A stretch of DNA of 64,000 bases from Pseudomonas sp. (lineage in GTDB: Bacteria; Pseudomonadota; Gammaproteobacteria; Pseudomonadales; Pseudomonadaceae): positions 1 to 64,000 of the forward strand of contig NZ_JAUXMX010000037.1 in the NCBI RefSeq assembly GCF_030683065.1. The letters run 5' to 3'. Made by a program: the position numbers and the translations under genes. Of this stretch, positions 25,453 to 34,619 are shown one piece after another. The notes beneath the pieces were generated by a model. That model was not told where the DNA came from and did no database searches. It saw only the letters and a program-made list of their open reading frames with translations. Position 1 is the first letter of the stretch, and every line of letters begins with the position of its first letter.

Positions 25453-26460
25453 TCAGGGTGATACGGTTCGGATCAGGCGGGAAAAGTCCGCCGAGTCGCT
25501 CGCCTGGCGGGCTCGCGTGTTGATCAGGGCATCACGCTGCACCTCGCTGAAGGGCCGCTGGGCATTCTGCAGATAGCCGTTTTCATAGAGATATTCGGGC
25601 ACATAACCACTGGCAAGGACTTTCCAGCTAAAGGAAATATGCTGCGGGTTAACCCGTGAACTCATCCAGATGCGCGTCGTGCAATTGGTGGTCAGGGTGT
25701 TGTAGAACTCCGGCCGATCCCTCAGTGAGTTCATCCGGTGCAGGTACTCCAGAAACAAGCGCCGGCCATTCTCGATCGGGGCACGGAGGGAATACAGGTA
25801 GACATCTTCCGGCGGATCGCGCCGATAGTTAGTGCGCAGCCGGATCACGTCGCGCTCGTCGGCTACCACGTAGTAAAGTTCGTACTGGCGAAAAAAACCC
25901 TTGAGGGTGGAGTAGCTCTCGTGGCGTTCCTTGCGCGTCTCGATGGATATGGCCAGATGCGCACCGTCAGCAAACGCGAAGCTGAGAAACACATGGGCAA
26001 TGGCCGGCCCCATCCAATACGAAGTAACCATGTCGACCCCCACCAGCTGGCGTAGATCGAACTCCCGGTCGTAATACGCTGGGGTGTAGTCGGTTTCGCT
26101 GCGGTACTCGAAGTTGCGGATGTTATGCACCGTGACCCGATTCCCGACGATGGTGGCATATGGCAGTACCGCCACATCCGCCTGCCAATGCCTCGCGTTG
26201 GACGGCTCGATGCCCTGATACCAGGAGAACAGCGCAGCCAGGGGCAACAGATAGGCCAGCAGCGCCCGCCTGCGCCAGCGCGCCATACCGAGGCCAAGCA
26301 AGGCGATCAGGCTCGACAGGGCAAACAGTAGGGCCAGGGCTAACCGTAAAAGACCCGCATCGTCCCCGGCGAAGACGATGGCCAATACGCCCCAGGCACC
26401 TAGTGCCAAGATCAGCAGCCCTAGCAGCAGCAGGCCTATGATGGTTGTAATACGCTTCAT
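25453..26460 (-). CDS. Membrane protein with Lnb/DUF4105 periplasmic domain
   Basis: This 335-aa protein has three N-terminal hydrophobic helices (~5-31, ~36-60, ~66-84) and a periplasmic domain from ~90. The domain contains the DUF4105 features RNFEYRSETDYTPAYYDREF, SFAFADGAHLAISIETRKER and NTLTTNCTTRIW with a conserved Cys. DUF4105 is also the N-terminal domain of Lnb, a lipoprotein N-acyltransferase of some Firmicutes and Bacteroidota, and has a papain-like Cys/His arrangement. Whether this protein modifies lipoproteins is inference; a DUF3313 lipoprotein lies nearby in the same run. The ATG has GAGG upstream. Confidence 0.82.
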   Translation of the reverse strand: MKRITTIIGLLLLGLLILALGAWGVLAIVFAGDDAGLLRLALALLFALSSLIALLGLGMARWRRRALLAYLLPLAALFSWYQGIEPSNARHWQADVAVLPYATIVGNRVTVHNIRNFEYRSETDYTPAYYDREFDLRQLVGVDMVTSYWMGPAIAHVFLSFAFADGAHLAISIETRKERHESYSTLKGFFRQYELYYVVADERDVIRLRTNYRRDPPEDVYLYSLRAPIENGRRLFLEYLHRMNSLRDRPEFYNTLTTNCTTRIWMSSRVNPQHISFSWKVLASGYVPEYLYENGYLQNAQRPFSEVQRDALINTRARQASDSADFSRLIRTVSP

Positions 26461-26654
26461 CGTGACTGCCTCATTCTGATCACTTCAAGCCCTGCCTTGG
26501 ACGCTGCGACATGCCACCTGCATGACCACGTCACCATGCACATCTGACTCGCGGCCGAAGAAAGAATAGGGTTCTGCATAGCCTGTAAGGGTTGGACGCA
26601 GCGCATGCAATACGGCGGTCGTTGCCCCTTGCACATGCTGGTTTCAACGGCATG

Positions 26655-28922
26655 CTAGTACAACAGCGGGTCCTCGGGATTGAGGCTAGCCAGTTCCGCG
26701 AACAATGCATTGGCCTGTTGTATGGCACCGGACTCACGCAGGTAACTGATCAGGGCCATACGCAGGGTGCGGTTGGCCGGGGCCAGCACTAGCTGGGCGC
26801 GCAGCAGGGTCAGCGCCGCCTCGACTTGCCCAGCATCGTGCAGGGCAACGGCGAGCACATAGGCGTAATCGCGATTCTCCGGGGCCAGTTCATAAGCCTG
26901 ACGCAATGCCGCCAACGCCTCCTGACGCTGACCACTACGAACCAGTGCCAGGCCCAGTGCGTGGTACAGGCTTGCCTCCTCGGGGTAATTCGCCGTGCTT
27001 TCGTGCAACAGCGCGATACCCTGCCCTGCCTGCCCCTGGGCTTCCAGCCATTGCGCCAGCATTAGCCGTGCGGGATGAAAATTCGGATTACGCTGCAAGG
27101 CCAGGTGCAAACTCGACTCGGCCTGATCGGCGCGCTGGGTCACTTGATAGAGCGCGGCCAGATTGGTCAGCGCCTCGGCACGATCCAGCTGCGCCCGCTG
27201 CGCCTGCTCATAGTCAGCCAGGACCGCCGGCCAGCGCGGCAAGCCTTGGTGCAAGGCGGGCGGTAGTTGTGCCAACTGCCAGGTGGCGGCCAGTCGTACC
27301 GCTCGACGAGGGTCATTCAACAGCGGGCCAAGAGCCTGTACCTGTTGCTCGGGCGTGGTCAGCGCGCCCACCACTTCGATAGCCGCCAGGCGTACGACGG
27401 GGTCGGGATGACGCAGGGCCGCAACCAGTATCTGCCCCGCCTGCGGTGTCGGATACTGGGGCAACTCTGCCAGCAGGGTCGCCTTGCGCAACCCAGGTAA
27501 ATCCGTTCTCGCCAACTGTGCATAGAGCGCGGCAGCTGCACCGGCACGCCCCTTGCGGGCGGAAAACAGGGCCTGAGCATAGCCGCCGTCGGCTGGCGCC
27601 GGCATGCCGTACCAGGCGTTAAACTGCTCAACAAGCTTCCCCGTTTCATCCTGCTGGTGGCACCCCAAGCAGGCGTCGCTGTGACCAAGTTCCAAAGCCT
27701 GGCGCGGGTTGGGCCGGCTAAAGCTGTGGTCATGGCGCAGGTCATTGCCCATGTAGTAACGCCCGGGCATATGGCAGCTCTGACATTGAGCACCTGGCGA
27801 ATCTACAGGGTGATGGTGGTGAGCCGGCGACTGATAGTCCTTGGCCTGCAAACCACCCATTCGAATGCCGCTGCGGATGGCCTGGCCGCTGGGGTTATGA
27901 CACTGGGTACAGACAGCGTCGCCCCTGGCGCGCAGTTCAGTGCTATGGGGGTTGTGGCAATCCGAGCAGCGCACGCCGGCGGTATGCATACGACTCTGGG
28001 TGAAGGAACCGTACTCGAACACTTCGTCTTGAATCTTGCCGTCGACCTCATATACACCGGCAGCCAGGAGGCTGGGCTGGTAATCGTCATACAGCCGATT
28101 TGCTGCGTGGTAGCCCACCTCCAGCGCCGCACGGCGGCTATGGCAGCGGGCACAGGTCTCCACTTCTGTGTGATTGCCGGCATCCTTCAGGTTCACCGGC
28201 AAGCCACGGCCGGTTGTGCCGAAGCCCTGCGGATCGGCCGCCCAAAGCAGATGATTGGAGGCTGGGCCATGACAGCTCTGACAACCCACGCCCAAAGCCT
28301 GCCAACGGCTGGAAAAACTATTGGTTTGACTGTCGAAGCGGCGCTCGAATCCGGTGGTATGGCATTCGATGCACATGGCGTTGGCATTCTGCTGCGCACC
28401 GCTCCAGTGCAGCGGATCACGATGATCCACCTGGGGATAGAGATGGAACCACTGTTGCTGCTCCACATTCCAGGCTGCCCCCAGGGCCTGCAGATGACCA
28501 CCCGGCAGCGCCAGCAGATACTGTTGCAGCGGGCTGACGCCGAATGTATAGGCCACCTTGAAATCGGCTGGCTGGCCGTCTGCCCCCGGCAGGGTGACCC
28601 AGAACTCCTCACCCTTGCGCTTAAAGACTGTGGTTTCTGCCGGCGTATGCAACGGCGCGGCAGTGAAGTCCGCCAGAACGGTCTCAGCACTGGCAAGCTG
28701 CATAGCCAGATGATGATGGGAGCCTTGCCAGTCCTGCACCTGTGAGGAATGACAACCCTGGCATTGCTGCTCATCCACCCAGCGCGCTGCACCCTGAGGG
28801 GTCGGTACCGCTGGTGTGTCCCACCAGATGGCATAAATGCCAGCCACCAGGATCAGGCAAAGAGCCAATAACACTAACCAGAAGCCTTGACGTGGCAGGT
28901 GGGTATGCATAGTGAAAGGCAT
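26655..28922 (-). CDS. Octaheme c-type cytochrome with HEAT and TPR repeats
   Basis: This ~755-aa protein has an N-terminal membrane anchor (WLVLLALCLILVAGIYAIWW) and eight CxxCH haem-binding motifs in the first ~430 residues: CQGCH, CIECH, CQSCH, CARCH, CSDCH, CTQCH, CQSCH and CLGCH. A HEAT-like segment follows (LRHPDPVVRLAAIEVVGAL, LNDPRRAVRLAATWQLAQL). At least four TPR units finish the protein. It should sit in the periplasm anchored to the inner membrane and transfer electrons, or act as a multihaem enzyme, with the repeats docking a partner. I choose the ATG at 28922 over an upstream GTG because the first residues lead into the anchor; the ribosome-binding site is poor for each. Confidence 0.9.
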   Translation of the reverse strand: MPFTMHTHLPRQGFWLVLLALCLILVAGIYAIWWDTPAVPTPQGAARWVDEQQCQGCHSSQVQDWQGSHHHLAMQLASAETVLADFTAAPLHTPAETTVFKRKGEEFWVTLPGADGQPADFKVAYTFGVSPLQQYLLALPGGHLQALGAAWNVEQQQWFHLYPQVDHRDPLHWSGAQQNANAMCIECHTTGFERRFDSQTNSFSSRWQALGVGCQSCHGPASNHLLWAADPQGFGTTGRGLPVNLKDAGNHTEVETCARCHSRRAALEVGYHAANRLYDDYQPSLLAAGVYEVDGKIQDEVFEYGSFTQSRMHTAGVRCSDCHNPHSTELRARGDAVCTQCHNPSGQAIRSGIRMGGLQAKDYQSPAHHHHPVDSPGAQCQSCHMPGRYYMGNDLRHDHSFSRPNPRQALELGHSDACLGCHQQDETGKLVEQFNAWYGMPAPADGGYAQALFSARKGRAGAAAALYAQLARTDLPGLRKATLLAELPQYPTPQAGQILVAALRHPDPVVRLAAIEVVGALTTPEQQVQALGPLLNDPRRAVRLAATWQLAQLPPALHQGLPRWPAVLADYEQAQRAQLDRAEALTNLAALYQVTQRADQAESSLHLALQRNPNFHPARLMLAQWLEAQGQAGQGIALLHESTANYPEEASLYHALGLALVRSGQRQEALAALRQAYELAPENRDYAYVLAVALHDAGQVEAALTLLRAQLVLAPANRTLRMALISYLRESGAIQQANALFAELASLNPEDPLLY

Positions 28923-29013
28923 TCTAAAATCCGGACAGAGAGAACAACGCAATTCACCAGCCCCCGCCACACCAAGCCCAAGAGCGAGGAGTGGGGAGGC
29001 ACCGCCATCGAAC

Positions 29014-29673
29014 TTACTGGAAACTCAATATATCGCGGGTCAGGTTGTCGATCACCGATTTGAAGTCATTGGCAGTTAGCACCTGCTTGTCATTATCCAG
29101 GGTTTTGCCAAGGCCCTTGCGCACAACGCGCAGTAAGGGTTTGCCAGTGGAGGTGTCCACCAGTTCCGCTTCCAGATACAGCTCGGAGTTCTGACTGCGC
29201 CCGCCACTGGCCGCCATGGCACCAGCCACCACCAAGGCTACCGGAATCACCTCATAGGGTTTAAGGCCCTGGGTACTAGCATCGACACCGGTGATGGCCC
29301 CGCGAAACGCCAGGGTACCCGGGCCGGCACCGATACTGGCCGGCTTCAGGCGACTGAACAGGGCAGTACTCACTCTGTCATTGGTGTAATCCAGCAGCTC
29401 CTGCAGGGTCTGCTGGTTGATACGTTCGCTGGAATGAGGCTCTGGATAGAAACGGATGGGCTGGTAAATCACTTGGGTGTAGTTGGCTACGTTGAAATCA
29501 GGGTCGGCCCAGCGCAGCACGCTATCACCACTGGTGGTCTTGGCCGCACTCAAGCCCTCGTAACTGGACAGGAATCCGGAATACTGCGACTGACTGGTGG
29601 TCGTAGTACTGCATCCACCGAGGGCGAAAACAGTGGCCAATAAGCCGCTCAATAGCAGTTTCGTTGTTTTCAT
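29014..29673 (-). CDS. DUF3313 lipoprotein
   Basis: This 219-aa lipoprotein has a lipobox ALGGC at residues ~19-23 after a short signal. The mature part reads YSGFLSSYEGLSAAKTTSGD and later QNSELYLEAELVDTSTGKPL, as in DUF3313 outer-membrane lipoproteins. The ATG at 29673 (MKTTKLLLSG) has GGAG and is preferred to the ORF start at 29691. It lies between the octaheme cytochrome and an outer-membrane protein in the sulfatase run. No function is established for DUF3313; an envelope accessory role is inferred from context. Confidence 0.85.
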   Translation of the reverse strand: MKTTKLLLSGLLATVFALGGCSTTTTSQSQYSGFLSSYEGLSAAKTTSGDSVLRWADPDFNVANYTQVIYQPIRFYPEPHSSERINQQTLQELLDYTNDRVSTALFSRLKPASIGAGPGTLAFRGAITGVDASTQGLKPYEVIPVALVVAGAMAASGGRSQNSELYLEAELVDTSTGKPLLRVVRKGLGKTLDNDKQVLTANDFKSVIDNLTRDILSFQ

Positions 29674-29766
29674 CGTTAACACTCCAGGCAAGTAAACAGG
29701 CGATGTGCTTAAAAGTAGAGTCGATAGATGCCAGCATCATGTGCGCAATGCTGTGCCCTGAAGAGC

Positions 29767-30570
29767 TTAACGTGGGAATAGCAGGGTCACCGCCGCCCTG
29801 AAACCCCAGCCGTATGCACCATTTACCGTACTGTCGAGCCAGTAACGTGGACCGAGCTGAATGCTCAAAGGCTGGCCGCCAATCCTCAGCAGCTGGGTCA
29901 CCGACAGGTTCAGCGGCACGGACCACTCTTTAGTCCGCCAGTCATAAGTTGACTCGGTATTGACACCGAAGCTGGTGTAGGTAGAGGTGGTGTAGGACAC
30001 AAAGGGTTGCAGAAAGGTGGCGTTGATCCTTTCACGGTCATCGGCAGGGCTACCCTCCAGCGACCACAGATGATTAGCCAGAGCGCCAACGGTCCAGCCA
30101 TTGGCCTGTTTCAGGACCACCGCCGTAGGGCCGGCGGCCCACTGATCCTGGGTTAGCAGATCATCGCTACCAGTCGGGATAAGAAATACCGGGCCTGCGC
30201 CCCAGATCCAGCCACTCTCGGTGGCGGCCTTGGGTGAAAAGAACAGACTTTGGGTCACATCACCGATACCTGACTTATCCGCCAATCCATTGGGGGCCAG
30301 GCTGCGCTGATCGATTACCGGCAGAATAGTCCTTGAGATCAAGTTCCAATCTTCATTGATGGAAAACGGCAGTACCGGTTGGATATTGGTCACCGTCTGG
30401 ATGCCGTCGCTGGTTGGCCCCAGCTTCTGGTTCCAGTTGTACTGCACCGGCAGGCTGTAAATCGCGGCGATGGGATTGAGGGATTTTTTCGCCAGCTCCG
30501 CCGCGTCATCAGCCAGTGCCCCACTCGCCACAAGGACCAGGCAGCCCCCTATCAAACCGTTACACTTCAC
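29767..30570 (-). CDS. Outer-membrane β-barrel protein of the 'transporter' (MetA-like) type
   Basis: This 267-aa protein starts with a GTG preceded by GGGG. It has a signal peptide ending SGALA and alternating hydrophobic strands typical of a small barrel (IQPVLPFSINEDWNLISRTI, WIWGAGPVFLIPTGSDD), ending AAVTLLFPR with the C-terminal aromatic region. It resembles the loosely defined outer-membrane 'transporter' proteins related to Phenol_MetA_deg. It follows the FadL-type gene. Passive transport of a hydrophobic compound is possible, but no substrate evidence exists. Confidence 0.7.
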   Translation of the reverse strand: MKCNGLIGGCLVLVASGALADDAAELAKKSLNPIAAIYSLPVQYNWNQKLGPTSDGIQTVTNIQPVLPFSINEDWNLISRTILPVIDQRSLAPNGLADKSGIGDVTQSLFFSPKAATESGWIWGAGPVFLIPTGSDDLLTQDQWAAGPTAVVLKQANGWTVGALANHLWSLEGSPADDRERINATFLQPFVSYTTSTYTSFGVNTESTYDWRTKEWSVPLNLSVTQLLRIGGQPLSIQLGPRYWLDSTVNGAYGWGFRAAVTLLFPR

Positions 30571-30648
30571 CTGCTAACCCCCCATACAAAGAAAAGGCCA
30601 TGTAGCCGTTTTGTGTTGCGCGGCGCCGAAGCACTTTTTATCAGCCAG

Positions 30649-30736
30649 CTTGCTGGCGATCCCCCCACAGGCAGGGTGCACCCTGCGTGCGCACCGGCGA
30701 ATGACCGATGTGGGTGATGCGCACAGCGCACCCTAC
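30649..30736. repeat. Mosaic of REP-like palindromes
   Basis: Within the 213-bp gap between the FadL gene and the next gene, GCCAGCTTGCTGGCGAT (30649-30665) matches a repeat at 60873. GTAGGGTGCGCTGTGCGCAT, read on the minus strand from 30736, is another copy of the family at 11820 and 13024. A third self-complementary stretch, GGGTGCACCC, lies at 30674-30683. Different repeat families have accumulated in one spot. Confidence 0.6.
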
Positions 30737-30783
30737 GAACTCAGGCCACTCAGGCGCAGGCCTTGGTATGAAACAGCCCGGTG

Positions 30784-32049
30784 CTAGAAGCGCCAGGTCG
30801 CACTGGCACTCAGAACCTGGATCCAGGCACCGTCGAAACTGCCAGACACGCGGTCACCATTGGGTTTTTCCTGGGTAACCGGCATGTCACCCATCCAGGC
30901 GAACTCATAGCTCAGATTCAGCTCGGTCTGCTCATCCAGCGCATGGGTAAGGCCGGTAGCGAAACGCCAGTTCTCACCCATTGGCACGGTGATACTGCGA
31001 TCCTTGTCGGCCACCGACGAGCTGTCGTAACCCACACCCGCCGACCACATCCAGCGTGGGTCGAAACGGTATTGGCTACCCAGCGACAGGTGCCAGGTGT
31101 CCTTGAAGTTGGCATTCAGGGAAGCCGACTTGGGCTGGTTGCTGTCCAGGTCGATACCGACCTCACCAAAGCGCGACCAGTCTTGCCAGTTGGCGCTGGC
31201 CAGCAGCGCCCACTGTGGATCCAGTTGGTGATACAGGCTGAAGGTCAGGGTCTGCGGCACCTGCATCTTCAGGGTAGTGGCGGCGTCCAGCACGCCGCGA
31301 TTTTGCAATGCGTTCGTGGCTAGCGGGCCCAGGCCCTCAAGCTTCATGTTGTCCTCGAACTCCAGGTCTATCTCGCTGGTGTAACTGAGACCCAGGCGGG
31401 TACCCGGATTCGGCGAATAGATCAGCCCAAGGCTGGCGCCATAGCTCCAGTCATCGGCTTCGAACTTGGCCCGGCCATCGCTCAGCAGCGGATTGAGATT
31501 GTTCACCGCCAGCTCGTTGCTCAGCATGGCGTAGTAGCCAATCAAGCCGAGGCCAACAGCCCACTGATCGTTGAACTTGTAGGCCACGCTGGGCATAAAG
31601 GTCATGCCCATCAGTGCCCCGTCCTGCAGGAAGTAGCGACCGCTCCAGTCGTCCTCGTAGTCGACACTCAGGCCGAAATCACCATAGTTGGCGAAGCCGA
31701 CGGACCAGCCATTGCCCAGCTCATGGGTGACGAACAGGCTGGCGCCCGGGATCCACTCCACCGCATTGCCACTGTCGCCGCCGCCGACAGTGGTGTTGCC
31801 GTCGACTTCGAAGCGCATATTGCCGTGCAACAGCTGAGCCCCACCACTGACCTGGGTACCGGACAGCAGCGCCATACCTGCCACGTTGCTAGCCAGGGTC
31901 GCCGGCCCCTGGGCACGTGCAGCAGCACCGGCGTTGGCCAGGCCGACGCCGTCGCTGCCAACCTCATAAAGCATCAGGCCACCGGCCAGCGCCGGCAGGG
32001 GCAAGGCCACCAGACAGGCCAGCAGGGTCAGGGGGAAATTCGGTTTCAT
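30784..32049 (-). CDS. FadL/OmpP1/TodX-family outer-membrane channel
   Basis: This 421-aa protein has a signal peptide (~1-22) followed by the FadL N-terminal hatch region, GGLMLYEVGSDGVGLANAGA, with the conserved GLANAGAAARAQG segment where FadL proteins plug the barrel. About fourteen β-strands follow, ending VLSASATWRF with the terminal Phe. FadL-family channels admit hydrophobic molecules such as fatty acids or aromatic hydrocarbons by lateral diffusion. It is directly downstream of the arylsulfatase, separated by a strong hairpin. The two are likely co-transcribed, implying a sulfated or hydrophobic substrate. Confidence 0.92.
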   Translation of the reverse strand: MKPNFPLTLLACLVALPLPALAGGLMLYEVGSDGVGLANAGAAARAQGPATLASNVAGMALLSGTQVSGGAQLLHGNMRFEVDGNTTVGGGDSGNAVEWIPGASLFVTHELGNGWSVGFANYGDFGLSVDYEDDWSGRYFLQDGALMGMTFMPSVAYKFNDQWAVGLGLIGYYAMLSNELAVNNLNPLLSDGRAKFEADDWSYGASLGLIYSPNPGTRLGLSYTSEIDLEFEDNMKLEGLGPLATNALQNRGVLDAATTLKMQVPQTLTFSLYHQLDPQWALLASANWQDWSRFGEVGIDLDSNQPKSASLNANFKDTWHLSLGSQYRFDPRWMWSAGVGYDSSSVADKDRSITVPMGENWRFATGLTHALDEQTELNLSYEFAWMGDMPVTQEKPNGDRVSGSFDGAWIQVLSASATWRF

Positions 32050-32078
32050 GGGTTCAATCCTGCCAAATAGGTTGCGTC

Positions 32079-32107
32079 ACTCCGGCGCGCACCATGCGCG
32101 CCGGAGT
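32079..32107 (-). terminator. Strong intercistronic hairpin between sulfatase and FadL genes
   Basis: ACTCCGGCGCGC / GCGCGCCGGAGT is a 12-bp perfect stem with a 5-nt loop, 8 bp after the sulfatase stop. No T run follows on the minus strand, so it may be an mRNA-stabilising or attenuating hairpin that adjusts the sulfatase-to-channel ratio rather than a full terminator. Confidence 0.6.
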
Positions 32108-32114
32108 CGTCGAG

Positions 32115-34469
32115 TCAATGCACCTGAACGGTGATTGTGTCGATTTTGCCGGTGAAGGCCGAACGCTGGCCGCTGCCGATGCTTTCCACCACCGGGGTGG
32201 CCAGATCGACGCCGACATCAGCCGTTTCATCCGCGGAGAACACCACAGGCTGAGTGCGCTCAATCCGTCCTTCTGCCACCTTCTGCTCATTCACGTAAAG
32301 CGTGCCCTGCCCGCCCTTGCCGAGGCCACCGCCGTCATAGGCGAACTCATAGCGCACAGTGGCCTTGCCCGCCGGCAGTGGTTTACTCGCCTGCAGTGCA
32401 GTCTGCTGCAAACCCAGGTAGTTGTAGGCGTAACCCGGCACGCCGTCCTTGACGTACAGCGACCAGCCACCGAAACGGCCACCCTGAGCGATCAGGGTGC
32501 CATTGGCCCCGCCTGCGGGGATCTCCACCTCGGCGGTGATGGTCTTGGACTTGTTCTTCACGTTGATAAAGACGTTTTCGCTCATGCGCGTCATGCCCTC
32601 GCCCAGGGTCAGGGAGGTACGACCAGCCATCAGATCCAGACGCCCGGCGATTTCCGGCACGGCCCGCTCAAAGCCACGGTCATCGATGGGCAGCACGTGG
32701 TTCTTTTCGGCTTCGGCCATAAACAGGGCCTGCATCTGCTTGAGCTTCTCCGGCTGCTTGGCGGCCAGATCAGTACTCAGGCTGAAGTCATTGCGCACAT
32801 CGAACAGCTCCCAGACATCGTCGGCCAAGGGACGAATCGGCTTGGGCGCCCAGGCCTCGCGGTGGATGGTGCGGGCAAACCAGCCCTCATGGTAGATGGC
32901 GCGGTTGCCCACGATCTCGAAGTACTGGGTGGTGTTGCGCTCGGCTGCCTTGGCATCATCGAAGCTGTACGCCATGCTGGTGCCTTGCATGGGGATCTGC
33001 GGGGTACCATTGACCACTTTCGGCTCCGGCAAGCCGGCCGCCTCGAGAATGGTCGGCGCCACGTCGATCACATGGCTGAACTGGCTGCGTATTTCGCCCT
33101 TGGCCTTGATGCCCTTGGGCCAACTCACCACCAGGCCATTGCGGGTACCACCGAAATCGGAGGCCACCTGCTTGGTCCAGGCGAAGGGCGCGTCGAAGGC
33201 CACGGCCCAACCGGCGGCCATGTGCGGATAGGTGTCCGCACTGCCCCAGCTGTCCAGCTTCTTCAGCATGTCCGCCAGGCTTTCCGGTACACCGTTGAAG
33301 TAGGTGTACTCGTTGCTCATGCCGAACTCGCCGCCTTCGGCGCTGGTACCGTTGTCGCCGATGATGTAGTAGACCAGCGTATTGTCGGCCTGACCGATGT
33401 CGGCGGTAGCCTGCAGCAGGCGGCCGACCTCATGGTCGGTGTAATCGACGAATGCGGCAAAGACTTCGGCCTGATGGCTGAACAAGCGCTTCTCGTCAGC
33501 CGAAAGTTTGTCCCAGTCCTTGATTGCGGTGGGTTTGGGCGGCAGCTTGGTGCCGGCCGGAACGACGCCCTGCTTGATCTGACGGGCCAGGCTTTCTTCG
33601 CGGATCTTGTCCCAGCCCTGATCGAATTTACCCTTCCACTTGGCGATCCACTCCTTGGGCACATGATGCGGCGCATGCACGGCACCCGGCGAAAAGTAGA
33701 CAAAGAACGGTTTATCCGGCGTCAGCGCCTTCTGGTACTTCATCCAGGCCACGGCCTGGTCGGTCATGTCGGTGAGGAAGTGGTAATTCGGGTCCTCCGG
33801 CGCCTCGATCGGCGTGGTGCCATCGTACAGCGCCGGCGCCCAGTGATTGGTCTCACCGCCAAGGAAACCGTAGAACTTGTCGAAGCCCTGCTGAGTAGGC
33901 CAGCGGTTGAACGGGCCAGATACACCGGTTTCCGCCGCAGGCGTTTCATGCCACTTGCCGAAAGCGGCGGTGCTGTAACCATTTAGACGCAGCATCTCGG
34001 CCACGGGTGCAGTGGCGTTGGGAATCTGCCCGGTGTTGCCGGGGAAAGCCGTGGCCAACTCGGTGATCAGGCCCATGTTCACCGTATGGTGATTGCGCCC
34101 GGATTTGAGCGCGGCGCGGGTCGGCGAGCACACCGCCGTGGTGTGGAAGTTGTTGTAGCGCAGACCCTGCTGGGCCAGGCCATCGAGGGTCGGGGTCGTA
34201 ATCGGGCCACCAAAGGTGCTGGTTGCGCCAAAACCCAAATCATCGATCAGCACAATGATCACGTTAGGTGCGCCCTTGGGCGCCTCAATCCGGAAAGGAG
34301 CAGGCGGCGTGGCATTGCGCACGTCCAGTTCGGTGTAGCGAGGACGCTCAGGCTCGGCGATTGGAAGCACCGTGCGCTCGAGCGCCGGAGCGCCGGTTTG
34401 AGCATAAGCACCGATACTCGACAAGCTGCCGAGAAGAAAACAACACAAGACCGATCCGTAACGTTTCAT
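32115..34469 (-). CDS. Periplasmic type I arylsulfatase
   Basis: This 784-aa sulfatase has a signal peptide (MKRYGSVLCCFLLGSLSSIGAYA). Metal ligands lie in VLIDDLGFGA (Asp76/77), and the formylglycine motif CSPTRAALKSGR begins with Cys114, so a maturase is needed to activate it. Other conserved parts are GKWHE and YFSPGAVHAPHH. The C-terminal ~200 residues form a β-rich extension (NKSKTITAEVEIPAGGANGT..). It hydrolyses sulfate esters. The substrate is unknown, but the adjacent FadL channel favours a hydrophobic sulfate ester. No formylglycine-generating enzyme gene is present in the window. It is the first gene of the envelope run. Confidence 0.93.
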   Translation of the reverse strand: MKRYGSVLCCFLLGSLSSIGAYAQTGAPALERTVLPIAEPERPRYTELDVRNATPPAPFRIEAPKGAPNVIIVLIDDLGFGATSTFGGPITTPTLDGLAQQGLRYNNFHTTAVCSPTRAALKSGRNHHTVNMGLITELATAFPGNTGQIPNATAPVAEMLRLNGYSTAAFGKWHETPAAETGVSGPFNRWPTQQGFDKFYGFLGGETNHWAPALYDGTTPIEAPEDPNYHFLTDMTDQAVAWMKYQKALTPDKPFFVYFSPGAVHAPHHVPKEWIAKWKGKFDQGWDKIREESLARQIKQGVVPAGTKLPPKPTAIKDWDKLSADEKRLFSHQAEVFAAFVDYTDHEVGRLLQATADIGQADNTLVYYIIGDNGTSAEGGEFGMSNEYTYFNGVPESLADMLKKLDSWGSADTYPHMAAGWAVAFDAPFAWTKQVASDFGGTRNGLVVSWPKGIKAKGEIRSQFSHVIDVAPTILEAAGLPEPKVVNGTPQIPMQGTSMAYSFDDAKAAERNTTQYFEIVGNRAIYHEGWFARTIHREAWAPKPIRPLADDVWELFDVRNDFSLSTDLAAKQPEKLKQMQALFMAEAEKNHVLPIDDRGFERAVPEIAGRLDLMAGRTSLTLGEGMTRMSENVFINVKNKSKTITAEVEIPAGGANGTLIAQGGRFGGWSLYVKDGVPGYAYNYLGLQQTALQASKPLPAGKATVRYEFAYDGGGLGKGGQGTLYVNEQKVAEGRIERTQPVVFSADETADVGVDLATPVVESIGSGQRSAFTGKIDTITVQVH

Positions 34470-34541
34470 CCTGCTTTCTCCACAATTCCCAAGGTCGCTG
34501 GGTGCAGGATAGTAGTCACGTAGCGGTAGGCGTCAATTTAC

Positions 34542-34560
34542 CTTGGCATTTTGCGCCAAG
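34542..34560. promoter_or_regulatory. Candidate operator upstream of the sulfatase run
   Basis: CTTGGC-N7-GCCAAG is a perfect 6-bp inverted repeat 73 bp upstream of the sulfatase start, in the gap to the araC-type gene. An AT-rich segment with TTGACC lies just upstream on the minus strand and could supply a -35. The regulator is not established; the AraC-family protein next door is a candidate. Confidence 0.35.
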
Positions 34561-34619
34561 ACTGTTTTAGGTCAATTTTCTGACACACGAAACCAAATCA
34601 GAGCGCGTCTTAATTGTTA

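Noticed and set aside
31917-33986. 689-codon plus-strand ORF opposite the arylsulfatase
   Set aside because: Antisense shadow; the sulfatase frame has a signal peptide, metal ligands and the formylglycine motif.
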